Shown here: positions 1-6,352 of the stretch, piece by piece
Position numbering within the stretch: position 1 is the first letter of the stretch
Layout: each line of letters opens with the position of its first letter
Assembly: GCA_964484395.1 (NCBI GenBank)
Contig: CAZAFM010000081.1
Location: forward strand, 1 to 9,927
Length of the DNA stretch: 9,927 nt
Direction of reading: 5' to 3'
Source of the DNA: CAZAFM01 sp964484395
Lineage (GTDB): Bacteria; Campylobacterota; Campylobacteria; Campylobacterales; CAZAFM01
Position numbers and translations under genes: made by a program
The notes under the pieces: generated by a model
Database searches by the model: none
Told to the model about the DNA's origin: nothing
The model's input: the letters and a program-made list of their open reading frames with translations, nothing else

Positions 1-737
1 TTAACTGTGATTTTTTGGCTGAAAAGGTAGAAGATCAGAATATGTATAGAGAGTGTAAGAGTCTTGGGTTTAAGTATTTTCAGGGATTTTTCTTTTCAAA
101 ACCAGAGATTATAGAGGGTAAAAAGATAGACCCTTCTAGGTTGTCAATAATGAAGATTATTCAGGACTTACAGACTGATTTAGAAATAGAGGAAGTTATT
201 AATGAGTTCAATGGCAACCCACAGTTGACAGTCAATCTATTAAAATATATGAACTCATCATCTTTTTTTACAAAAAACGACATAAACTCTATAGGGCATG
301 CTATTAATCTCATTGGTAGATTACCACTTGCACAATGGCTTACGCTATTTCTATATGCAGGAGACGATGAAGAGATCAAAAATGACCCTATTTTTGAGAG
401 TGCTCTTGCTAGGGCTAAGTCTATGGAAGTGCTTGCCAAAATGTACAAATGCGATAAAAGAACAACTCAAAAAGCCTACTTGATAGGTCTAGTGTCTCTG
501 TTTGATGTTATTTTAGGAGTTGATTTTGAAGCTATATTTGACGAAATCAAGTTTGATAGTGAGATACAAGGAGCGATTTTAAGAAGAGAGGGTAAGCTTG
601 GTAAGTTACTAAGCGCAACACTTATCATACATAGTCAAGATGTGGATAAGTTAGAGAAGCTAAGAAAAAAACTAAATATCAAGCCAGAGGTTTTTGTAGA
701 GCTACTACTAGAGATTCAATCAAGAAGTGAGGTGTAG
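1..737 (+). CDS. EAL-HDOD domain signalling protein, 3' part only
   Basis: The frame is open from the left edge (first full codon at 3), so the gene begins outside the window; the TTG at 15 is an internal leucine. The first residues (FLAEKVE, then LGFKYFQGFFFSKP) match the last conserved strands of an EAL (cyclic-di-GMP phosphodiesterase-type) domain. They are followed by an HDOD domain: LSIMKIIQDLQ, then NGNPQLTVNLLKYMNSSSF, then INSIGHAINLIGRLPLAQW. This EAL-HDOD order is that of the YuxH-like family, in which the EAL half is often catalytically inactive and the protein acts as a signalling scaffold. The EAL catalytic residues lie outside the window, so activity cannot be judged. No membrane segment is visible. 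The gene converges on the EF-hand protein gene. Confidence 0.88.
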   Translation, partial: NCDFLAEKVEDQNMYRECKSLGFKYFQGFFFSKPEIIEGKKIDPSRLSIMKIIQDLQTDLEIEEVINEFNGNPQLTVNLLKYMNSSSFFTKNDINSIGHAINLIGRLPLAQWLTLFLYAGDDEEIKNDPIFESALARAKSMEVLAKMYKCDKRTTQKAYLIGLVSLFDVILGVDFEAIFDEIKFDSEIQGAILRREGKLGKLLSATLIIHSQDVDKLEKLRKKLNIKPEVFVELLLEIQSRSEV

Positions 738-806
738 AAGAGCATATATAATATGAAGTTCTATACCCTGTGTCATATATATTCTCAGTAGACTCAGTCC
801 ATAGAG

Positions 807-829
807 AAGAAGAGGCTAAACCTCTTCTT
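807..829. terminator. Hairpin between convergent genes, possible terminator
   Basis: AAGAAGAGG (807-815), loop CTAAA, CCTCTTCTT (821-829) form a perfect 9-bp stem. On the plus strand it is followed by a pyrimidine-rich stretch (TCTCTTCTTTG), so it could terminate the EAL-HDOD transcript. The 3' arm also encodes the last codons of the minus-strand EF-hand gene, and the loop contains that gene's TAG. On the minus strand no U tract follows. The hairpin is seen; the terminator role is inferred. Confidence 0.5.
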
Positions 830-1958
830 TCTCTTCTTTGTTATCCTTTAGCATCTCATCTACAATTGCCTCACTTGCCCTCTTGGCAAACATAGATATG
901 TTCTCACTGCTGTTTGCTGGTCTCTCAAAAACCATAGAGTTAAATGTAAAAAGATCAACTTCTTCGCCTGAGAAGGCAACATCTGCTACTTCAAACTTGT
1001 TTTCACCCAAAAGCTCTGCATTACTTAGAGCTCCATCAAGGTTTGCATCCTGGGAGATGGAGTGGTTTATAAAATCATTTATATTATCTATGAAGCCGAA
1101 TTTTTCTAGAAACTCTTTTTGTTTAGTTGCATCTTCAAAGCTTTCGGCTACTGAGCTGTAGCTGTTTTCACCTTTGTTTATATCAACCATTGATTTTGTG
1201 TGGGCTGCTTCTTCTATGTTTAGCTTACCATCACCATCTTTGTCTTCAGTAAGATAGCCTACATTATAAGCTGCATCTTTGTACCATGACTTTACAAAGT
1301 CTGAGGCTTTATCTAGTGAGCCAAATCTCTCTTGAAGTTTTGCTGCATTAGCAGGTGAGAGTGTGACACTTACTTCTTCACCGCTTGCATCATCTGTAAA
1401 GCTAACATCATAAGGAGTAGCTTCAGATTTTTGATCTTTTTGTAGAGGATTGAAAAGCTCTTTTGCATTTTCTGGGGCTTTTATATTTGTACTATCTACA
1501 CTTTTTTGGTTTAAGAAGCTTTCAACATCCTCTTTTTTAAGTCCATACTTATCTACTAGCTCTTGGACTTTTTGGCTTTCAGCTGCTTTTACATTTTCAT
1601 TGATGACTGCTTGCTGGCAACACTTTGCATAGCTCTCAGTAGCATCAGCTTTAGGCAACTCACCTTTGATATCTACTTTATCTTCAAGTCCTGAGCCTCC
1701 ACCTATTCCAGAAGCAAGTGCGCTATCAGATTTATCAAACTTAGCATCCTCTATCTCTTTTTTTAGAGCATTTACATCTACTAGCTCTGCTATTTCAGGA
1801 GGTACGCTTCCACCTCTTTGAAGATGCTCCATAGCCTCTTTTGTGGCTTGCTGTTTTTTGAAGTAGTCATCAAGGCTATCGGGTGTTGAGAGCCTTTTTT
1901 GTTCAGCTGATTTGTTGTATAGGGCGTTGTGATACGCTTGTGTTATATTTATAGACAT
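816..1958 (-). CDS. Acidic EF-hand repeat protein, probably sigma-54 controlled
   Basis: A 380-residue protein with no signal peptide and no membrane segment. Two EF-hand loops are visible: DKDGDGKLNIEE (about 239-250), which is canonical, and DANLDGALSNAE (about 304-315). Each follows a related helical unit, LQERFGSLDKASDFVKS (208-224) and FLEKFGFIDNINDFINH (283-299). A third copy, LVDKYGLKKEDVESFLN (134-150), has no calcium loop. The tail is charged (KEEKEEV) and there is a CC pair near 113-114. There are two possible ATGs, at 1964 and 1958. The Shine-Dalgarno AAAGGA (1969-1964) abuts the first and sits 5 nt before the second, so I chose 1958. A sigma-54 promoter lies just upstream. The function is unknown: calcium binding is inferred from the motif, and a link to flagella or the surface is only inferred from the promoter type. 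Confidence 0.85.
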   Translation of the reverse strand: MSINITQAYHNALYNKSAEQKRLSTPDSLDDYFKKQQATKEAMEHLQRGGSVPPEIAELVDVNALKKEIEDAKFDKSDSALASGIGGGSGLEDKVDIKGELPKADATESYAKCCQQAVINENVKAAESQKVQELVDKYGLKKEDVESFLNQKSVDSTNIKAPENAKELFNPLQKDQKSEATPYDVSFTDDASGEEVSVTLSPANAAKLQERFGSLDKASDFVKSWYKDAAYNVGYLTEDKDGDGKLNIEEAAHTKSMVDINKGENSYSSVAESFEDATKQKEFLEKFGFIDNINDFINHSISQDANLDGALSNAELLGENKFEVADVAFSGEEVDLFTFNSMVFERPANSSENISMFAKRASEAIVDEMLKDNKEEKEEV

Positions 1959-1989
1959 AATCATCCTTTCTCAAGGTTTTTATTTATTA

Positions 1990-2005
1990 AGCAAATACCG
2001 TACCT
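1990..2005 (-). promoter_or_regulatory. Sigma-54 (RpoN) promoter for the EF-hand gene
   Basis: Read on the minus strand, AGGTACGGTATTTGCT matches the sigma-54 consensus TGGCACGRNNNTTGCW at 11 of 13 defined positions. The invariant GG and GC are separated by exactly 10 bases. Transcription would start near 1979, leaving a leader of about 20 nt that just holds the Shine-Dalgarno and the ATG at 1958. In Campylobacterota, RpoN mainly drives mid-class flagellar genes and co-expressed exported proteins. No enhancer site for an activator was identified. Confidence 0.72.
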
Positions 2006-2057
2006 TTTTTTTGCTCAAAAAATATACGATAAAGGTTTCAATCATAGAGTGCTTCAA

Positions 2058-2066
2058 TGTTACAAT
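2058..2066 (+). promoter_or_regulatory. Extended -10 promoter for the redoxin-like gene
   Basis: TGTTACAAT is an extended -10 element (TGn plus TACAAT) placed 26 nt before the start codon, with a start site expected near 2073. No convincing -35 box is seen, which is normal for this phylum. The Shine-Dalgarno AAGGA at 2080-2084 lies 8 nt before the ATG at 2093. Confidence 0.55.
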
Positions 2067-2092
2067 ATTAAAAACTCACAAGGATAGTAGTT

Positions 2093-2566
2093 ATGAAAAA
2101 AATAAATGATGAAGCACCAGCTATAAGAGTAAAAGAGGTTGATGGAAGTGATAATGTTATAGGAATGGCAGCTCCTAAACTCCAGCTAATAGTTACAGTT
2201 GAGACTATGGAAGAGGGTGCAAAAAAGGAGCTTATTTCTCATATCATCAATAATTATCAAGAGCATCCAAAGGTTCAACTAATAATGGTAAAAAGTGGTG
2301 AGTGTGACTCTACTGAGTGTAAAAGCAAAGACTATTTCAGGGTTGTCTATGACTCTCAAAATACTTTCATAGGTAAGTATTTTAAGAGTATTGCTGAACA
2401 TTTTAAAGGCGGTCTTGTACTTATAGACTTGGAAGGTTCTATACTATATATAGCTGAATTTACAGATGGACTACAGGGTTGTATACAGAGGCTAGATAGT
2501 GTAGTTGCTGAAGCTAGCAAGGAGAAAAAAGGCTCTCATAATCACGAAAACTGGATGAGGGCATAG
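2093..2566 (+). CDS. Thioredoxin-fold (redoxin/Tpx-like) protein, function uncertain
   Basis: A 157-residue soluble protein with no signal peptide. Its layout resembles thiol peroxidases and other redoxins: an APAIRVKEVDG start, a strand PKLQLIVTVE, a strand VQLIMVKSGE, and a late GGLVLIDLEGSILYIAEF strand pair followed by a C-terminal helix. The usual peroxidatic cysteine after the first core strand (a Tpx-like TPVC) is absent. The cysteines are C71 and C76 (in ECDSTEC) and C130. It is therefore either a divergent redoxin using a C71-C76 pair or a catalytically dead relative. The C-terminus (SHNHENW) is rich in histidine. It is transcribed alone from the promoter at 2058, and its TAG directly abuts the stop codon of the convergent DUF493 gene. 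The fold assignment comes from pattern recognition only. Confidence 0.8.
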   Translation: MKKINDEAPAIRVKEVDGSDNVIGMAAPKLQLIVTVETMEEGAKKELISHIINNYQEHPKVQLIMVKSGECDSTECKSKDYFRVVYDSQNTFIGKYFKSIAEHFKGGLVLIDLEGSILYIAEFTDGLQGCIQRLDSVVAEASKEKKGSHNHENWMRA

Positions 2567-2824
2567 TTAGAGTACATAAGCCACTATATCAAGCTCTTTA
2601 ATTTTTTTAAAAACTCTATTTCGATGCTCTTCTGAGTCTACTTCTAGGGTTAGTTTGAAGCTTTTGTACTTTCCGTTTTTGCTACTTTTTGAGTAGGATA
2701 GGTCATACTTTTTATCTATTAGCTCAAAAAGTCTTTCATATATGGCTTTCTCATCTGTTGTAAAAAGCTTATATTCCCAGATTGTTGGGTAGCTTATGTC
2801 CGGTTTTCCCTCTATTTTTTGCAT
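2567..2824 (-). CDS. DUF493 (YbeD/HP0495-like) small protein
   Basis: An 85-residue protein matching the DUF493 family, to which E. coli YbeD and H. pylori HP0495 belong. It has the typical opening ISYPTIWEYKLF (about 10-21), then a helix with ERLFELIDKKYD, a strand segment KYKSFKLTLEVDSEEHRNRVFKKIKELD, and the short end AYVL. The family has a small ferredoxin-like (ACT-like) alpha/beta fold. The role is not firmly known, and a regulatory or ligand-binding role is usually suggested. The length equals the usual family length. The ATG at 2824 follows AAGGA with about 6 nt of spacing. It is divergent from the DUF4232 gene and convergent, with zero gap, on the redoxin-like gene. Confidence 0.9.
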   Translation of the reverse strand: MQKIEGKPDISYPTIWEYKLFTTDEKAIYERLFELIDKKYDLSYSKSSKNGKYKSFKLTLEVDSEEHRNRVFKKIKELDIVAYVL

Positions 2825-2865
2825 TTATTTCCTTAAATTGTGTTTTGGTAGTGACATTCTCTAAA

Positions 2866-2893
2866 AATTTTGCTAAAATTGCAGTTATACTGC
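2866..2893 (+). promoter_or_regulatory. Promoter region of the DUF4232 gene with two abutting palindromes
   Basis: AATTTT-GCT-AAAATT (2866-2880) and GCAGT-TAT-ACTGC (2881-2893) are two perfect palindromes placed end to end, with centres 14 bp apart. The first contains the extended -10 TGCTAAAAT (2871-2879), which would start transcription near 2886, inside the second palindrome. The second holds an alternative -10, TATACT (2886-2891). This could be an operator for one or both divergent genes. The palindromes are seen; the regulation is inferred. Confidence 0.4.
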
Positions 2894-2922
2894 TATTTGG
2901 CAAAATGGCTATTAGGGAAAAA

Positions 2923-3414
2923 ATGCTAAAAAGATCTCTCTTTCTTCTTCTTATATCTGTAGTTTTTACCAATATAGCCTTAAATGCGAAAGAAACTAGT
3001 TTAAAGCAGTGTAAAAATGGGGATATAAGCTTACTCTCTGTAAATGAAGATGTTGCTATGAACAAAGGCTCTCTTAAAATAGTGATGCAAAATAGCTCAG
3101 ATATGAGCTGCTCACTATCTGGATGGGTGACTATCGCTCTAAAAAAAGGCGTAGAGGTAAAGCATCAGCGTTCAAGCTACTTTGTGGGTACTCAAAAAGT
3201 TACTCCTTTTGTACTTACTCCAAAAGAGGAGATGTGGTTTAGCATCTCTTGGACTAGCTGCGGAGTGTGTGATAGTTGTAAAAAACTACAAAAAGTGCTT
3301 ATTGGTATGCCTACTGATGAAGCCTTTTTTGATATAAAAAGCTTGCAAAACTTACAGATATGTAGCGAGAGAAAAATAGGTGGAGTTGTATTAACTCCTA
3401 TGGTAAAAAAGTAG
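2923..3414 (+). CDS. Exported DUF4232-like cysteine-rich protein
   Basis: A 163-residue protein with a clear Sec signal peptide: MLKRS, a hydrophobic stretch LFLLLISVVF, and cleavage probably after ALNA near residue 22. The mature part resembles DUF4232: GSLKIVMQNSSDMSCSLSGWVTIAL (about 49-73) matches the family's core of an asparagine/serine turn followed by C-S-L-S-G. Next come a LTPKEEMWFSISWTSCGVC segment and a late cysteine before the closing strand GGVVLTP. The six cysteines (30, 63, 113, 116, 119, 147) suit disulfides outside the cytoplasm. The frame is open further upstream, to 2782, but that stretch overlaps the DUF493 gene. The ATG at 2923 has AGGGA (2914-2918) and starts the signal peptide cleanly. 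Function is unknown; DUF4232 proteins are mostly small exported or lipid-anchored proteins. Confidence 0.82.
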   Translation: MLKRSLFLLLISVVFTNIALNAKETSLKQCKNGDISLLSVNEDVAMNKGSLKIVMQNSSDMSCSLSGWVTIALKKGVEVKHQRSSYFVGTQKVTPFVLTPKEEMWFSISWTSCGVCDSCKKLQKVLIGMPTDEAFFDIKSLQNLQICSERKIGGVVLTPMVKK

Positions 3415-3442
3415 ACTTTCTGCAGATATGCAAAAGTCATGT

Positions 3443-3544
3443 GCATCTTTTTAGATGCGAGAGCCTACTGCTGAGATAAACTCAGCATTAGCGTAGCTTT
3501 ATGAGCTTTGCTTATAAAGCGTATGATGAGTTCGAAAAGAACTC
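3443..3544 (+). promoter_or_regulatory. Four-hairpin leader upstream of the DEAD-box helicase
   Basis: The 151 nt between the DUF4232 gene and the helicase contain no gene but four consecutive inverted repeats. H1 is GCATCT-TTTT-AGATGC (3443-3458). H2 is TGCTGAG-ATAAA-CTCAGCA (3469-3487), extendable by CTAC (3465-3468) with GTAG (3493-3496). H3 is GCTTTATGAGC-TTT-GCTTATAAAGC (3496-3520), 11 pairs with one G-U. H4 is GAGTTC-GAAAA-GAACTC (3528-3544). H1 has no U tract and so is a poor terminator for the gene upstream. H4 ends 10 nt before the Shine-Dalgarno AAAAGG (3555-3560). I could not place a promoter with confidence. The structures read directly from the sequence; a role in autoregulation or cold control is inferred. 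Confidence 0.55.
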
Positions 3545-3565
3545 CAATATATAGAAAAGGTAAAT

Positions 3566-5026
3566 ATGTCAGAGATTATAGAAAATGGATTTGAAAAATT
3601 TGGATTTAGTGAAAATATACTAAAAGGTGTTCTTGAGGCTGGGTTTAAAATCCCAAGTCCGATACAAGCACAAGCGATTCCTCTTATAAAAGAGGGTAAA
3701 GATGTGATAGGGCTAGCACACACAGGAACAGGAAAAACAGCTGCTTTTGGACTTCCAGCTATGGATAAACTAAGTGATAAAAAAGGTGTAGATGTACTAG
3801 TAATAGCTCCTACTCGTGAGCTAGCTTCACAAGTAAGTGATGAGCTATATAAGCTAGGTAGATATACAGGGCTAAAAACAGCAACAGTATATGGCGGACA
3901 ATCAGCAAGTAGACAGATAAGCTTCATAGAAAACGGTGCAAAAGTAGTAGCAGCTACTCCAGGAAGACTACTTGACTTGCTCTCTTCAGGTAGACTAAAA
4001 AACTTTCACCCAAAAGTCGTTGTCCTAGATGAGGCAGATGAGATGCTTGATATGGGATTTCATGATGATATTATGGAGATTTTTAAGTTTCTTCCAAAAG
4101 AGCGACAAACACTTCTTTTCTCCGCAACTATGGATAAAAGAATCAAAGATTTGATAAAAACTCTCCTAAAAGAGCCAGAGTTCGTATCAGTAAACACAGG
4201 TGAAAAAACAAACAGTGACATCAAGCAGTCCTACTACCTCATAGAAGAGAGTGAGAGAGATAGTGCAATAGTCAGACTTATAGAGAGTGAAGAGCCTAGT
4301 AAGGCGATAGTTTTTTGTAGGATGAAAAGAGAGGTTGATAGACTAGCAAATGTCCTAAACTCACATGGTATAAGCTCAGTTGCACTTCATGGAGATATGG
4401 AGCAAAGACAGAGAGAGGAGAGCATCAGAAGCTTCAAGGGTGGAAAGTGTGAGATACTAGTAGCTACTGATGTAGCAGCAAGAGGACTTGATGTAAGTGA
4501 TGTAAGCCATGTGTATAACTACCACATACCTTTTGATACTGAGAGCTATGTACATAGAATAGGTAGAACAGGTAGAGCTGGTAAAAGCGGTATAGCTATC
4601 ACGCTTGTAACGCCTATAGAGTATAAAGGGCTTGAAAAAATAAGCAAAGTAACCAAATCAAACATAGAGATGAAACTCATACCATCAGCCTCAGAGCTCA
4701 AGGGAAAAAGAGGTAGCAAGCTTGTAGAGAAGATAAAATCGCACACAATAGATCCAGTTGCAACTGAAATCTTAGCGGAACTAGAAAATGACATCGATAT
4801 GACACAGCTAGCTCTGAAAACCATATCAGCACTTATTGAAGATGAAGATATACTAGGACCAGACAATATCGGTCTAAATGAAAAAAGTATCGATAGAGTT
4901 AAGCAATCAGCTGCAAGACAAAAAGATGACCCAAGACGCTCTAGTGGCAGAAGAGGCTCATATAGAGGAAACAGGTCAAATAGTAGTGGTGGCAACAGAG
5001 GAAGAAGATCATCAAATAGTAGGTAA
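3566..5026 (+). CDS. DEAD-box ATP-dependent RNA helicase (DeaD/CsdA type)
   Basis: A 486-residue protein that unwinds RNA duplexes using ATP; relatives act in ribosome assembly, mRNA decay and cold adaptation. All motifs are present: Q motif GFKIPSPIQ (26-34), motif I AHTGTGKT (51-58), Ia PTRELA (82-87), Ib TPGR (131-134), II DEAD (155-158), III SAT (186-188), IV IVFC (248-251), V TDVAARGLD (301-309), VI HRIGRTGR (330-337). After the second RecA domain comes a helical region (about 375-445). The end is a basic R/G/S-rich tail (about 448-486), typical of RNA-tethering tails in DeaD/CsdA and RhlE relatives. I do not see a DbpA-type RNA-binding domain. The ATG at 3566 has AAAAGG with 5 nt of spacing and follows the four-hairpin leader. 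Its TAA overlaps the next gene's ATG (TAATG), so the two are probably translationally coupled. Confidence 0.97.
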   Translation: MSEIIENGFEKFGFSENILKGVLEAGFKIPSPIQAQAIPLIKEGKDVIGLAHTGTGKTAAFGLPAMDKLSDKKGVDVLVIAPTRELASQVSDELYKLGRYTGLKTATVYGGQSASRQISFIENGAKVVAATPGRLLDLLSSGRLKNFHPKVVVLDEADEMLDMGFHDDIMEIFKFLPKERQTLLFSATMDKRIKDLIKTLLKEPEFVSVNTGEKTNSDIKQSYYLIEESERDSAIVRLIESEEPSKAIVFCRMKREVDRLANVLNSHGISSVALHGDMEQRQREESIRSFKGGKCEILVATDVAARGLDVSDVSHVYNYHIPFDTESYVHRIGRTGRAGKSGIAITLVTPIEYKGLEKISKVTKSNIEMKLIPSASELKGKRGSKLVEKIKSHTIDPVATEILAELENDIDMTQLALKTISALIEDEDILGPDNIGLNEKSIDRVKQSAARQKDDPRRSSGRRGSYRGNRSNSSGGNRGRRSSNSR

Positions 5027-5907
5027 TGAAACTAGAAAATTCAGAGGTCAGCAAACTAAACTTTTTTGATAGAGAAATCTATCTAAAAAGGGATGATCTG
5101 CTTGTTGGACTTGAGGGTAACAAAGCCCGCAAGTTCTACTCACTAGCTACAAACTTCCCAGCAAACATAAAAAAAATCATAAGCTATGGAGGAGTGCAGA
5201 GTAATGCTATGCTCTCTCTTAGCAAAATAGCAAAACTAAAAAAAGTAGAGCTTATCTACTATGTTAAAGCAATTCCTAGCTTTTTAGAACAAAACCCACA
5301 CGGAAACTACTATCATGCACTAAAAAATGGTATGAAACTTCATACTCTAGGATATGATGACTTCTATCAAAAAGTAGAGAGTATTCAAAGCTCACTTAAA
5401 GAAAATGAGCTTTTTATCCCTCAAGGTGGGGCTTATGAAGACGCAAAGATGGGGATAGAGAAGCTAGGTCTTGAGATAAGTAGCTTCATATCAGAGGCTA
5501 ATCTAAAAAACCCAGTAATTTGGCTTAGCTCTGGGACTGGTACTACGGCTTTCTTTCTATCATCTATGAGGTTTTTTGATGTATATACTACACCTAGTGT
5601 CGGTGATGCCTTGTATCTAGAGAAGCAGATGGATAGACTTGGGAGTGGCTTCTCACCAAATATCATAGAGACAGAAGATAAAATACCCTTTGGTAATCCA
5701 CACCCTAAGCTATATCAAATATACAAAGAGTGTCTTGATGCAGGGGTGGAGTTTGACCTTCTATATGATAGCAAAACACTTTTAGCCCTAAAAGAGAACC
5801 TAGAGTATTTTGTAGGTAGAGATATAGTTTTTATTCACTCAGGCGGTGTGTATGGGAATGAGAGTATGTTGCCTAGATATGATTTGGATTTTGGAAGTAG
5901 GAAGTAG
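5026..5907 (+). CDS. PLP-dependent enzyme, ACC deaminase/D-cysteine desulfhydrase family
   Basis: A 293-residue fold-type II PLP enzyme. Visible features are YLKRDDLLVGLEGNKARK (19-36), with K33 of the GNK motif as the expected PLP-binding lysine. Then come YGGVQSN (54-60), the substrate or cofactor carboxylate loop, SSGTGTT (168-174), the phosphate-binding loop, and HSGG (271-274) near the C-terminus. Family members deaminate 1-aminocyclopropane-1-carboxylate or release sulfide, ammonia and pyruvate from D-cysteine. Sequence alone does not settle the substrate, and in marine sulfur bacteria D-cysteine or another small amino acid is as likely as ACC. The length is about 30-40 residues below the usual 325-340. 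The start overlaps the helicase stop by one base with no strong Shine-Dalgarno of its own, which implies coupling to a functionally unrelated helicase. Confidence 0.9.
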   Translation: MKLENSEVSKLNFFDREIYLKRDDLLVGLEGNKARKFYSLATNFPANIKKIISYGGVQSNAMLSLSKIAKLKKVELIYYVKAIPSFLEQNPHGNYYHALKNGMKLHTLGYDDFYQKVESIQSSLKENELFIPQGGAYEDAKMGIEKLGLEISSFISEANLKNPVIWLSSGTGTTAFFLSSMRFFDVYTTPSVGDALYLEKQMDRLGSGFSPNIIETEDKIPFGNPHPKLYQIYKECLDAGVEFDLLYDSKTLLALKENLEYFVGRDIVFIHSGGVYGNESMLPRYDLDFGSRK

Positions 5908-5941
5908 GAAGACTCTAGAGGAATGTAATTCTATAGTGTTA

Positions 5942-5982
5942 CTGTATGGGGCAATGACATAGTCATCAACCCATTTGTACAG
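5942..5982. terminator. Long imperfect inverted repeat between convergent genes
   Basis: Three paired blocks are nested around one centre: CTGTA (5942-5946) with TACAG (5978-5982), TGGG (5947-5950) with CCCA (5970-5973), and ATGAC (5954-5958) with GTCAT (5962-5966). Small internal loops separate them. It covers the TGA and last codons of the minus-strand gene and lies 35 nt after the PLP enzyme. There is no U run on either side, so it is at best a factor-independent terminator of unusual form, or an mRNA end-protecting structure. Confidence 0.4.
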
Positions 5983-6262
5983 CGTCTATCTCCTCTTTGA
6001 ACTGTTCTATAGCAAAGGTTATGAGATTTGCAATCTCTTGCGGAGTTTGTTCTAGGTATTTTTTTGTAAGCCTAATCTTCTTTTTTGTGTACTTGTTAGC
6101 TTCATAACTAACTAAAAGATAGGGATCACCACTCACATCACAGCTCTCAGCTGTTGTCTCTACTTCTGGAATGCAGTACTCTATCTCAATGTCTGGGTCT
6201 GCCATAGTGTTGTTTACTAGATCTACTATGGTTTCAAGTTTATTTTTTAATGCTGAATCCAT
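5966..6262 (-). CDS. Small hypothetical protein, unrecognised family
   Basis: A 98-residue soluble protein with no signal peptide or membrane segment. It begins with an acidic helix (SALKNKLETIVDLVNNTM). A middle part rich in E and D carries two cysteines (C30 and C41) and SGDPYLLVSYEANKYTKKKIRLTKKYLEQ. It ends with an amphipathic helix, PQEIANLITFAIEQFKEEID. I do not recognise the family and assign no function. The start is well supported: AGGAGGA (6273-6267) sits 4 nt before the ATG at 6262, the best Shine-Dalgarno in the window. It lies 90 nt downstream of the broken SRPBCC gene on the same strand and may once have shared its transcript. Its 3' end is inside an inverted repeat. Confidence 0.78.
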   Translation of the reverse strand: MDSALKNKLETIVDLVNNTMADPDIEIEYCIPEVETTAESCDVSGDPYLLVSYEANKYTKKKIRLTKKYLEQTPQEIANLITFAIEQFKEEIDAVQMG

Positions 6263-6352
6263 TTTTTCCTCCTAATGTTTGTATTGATACTTCCAGTCAT
6301 AGTAGCAGATATTCCCTTAAGCTCTATTACCTTAAGACCAGATCCTTGTAAT

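Noticed and set aside
15..17. TTG as the start of the first gene
   Set aside because: The same frame is open to the left edge and the residues there continue the EAL domain, so the gene is truncated by the window and does not start here.
2782..2922. Long N-terminal extension of the DUF4232 protein (47 extra residues)
   Set aside because: It would overlap the start of the divergent DUF493 gene and bury the signal peptide; the ATG at 2923 has a good ribosome-binding site.
3420..3565. The helicase leader as a tRNA or a known riboswitch
   Set aside because: It is a row of separate simple hairpins, with no cloverleaf and no conserved riboswitch core that I recognise.
4546..4995. Long minus-strand open frame inside the helicase gene
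   Set aside because: Its serine/leucine-rich translation is the antisense shadow of the helicase, whose motifs are complete on the plus strand. The same applies to the open frames antisense to the EF-hand, PLP enzyme and ATPase genes.
4878..5069. Alternative plus-strand frame across the helicase end
   Set aside because: It is an out-of-frame reading of the repetitive R/G/S tail, with no ribosome-binding site and no recognisable pattern.
6315..6337. CTTAAG repeated at 6316-6321 and 6331-6336 as a terminator
   Set aside because: The six-base stem is AT-rich and no U tract follows on either strand.
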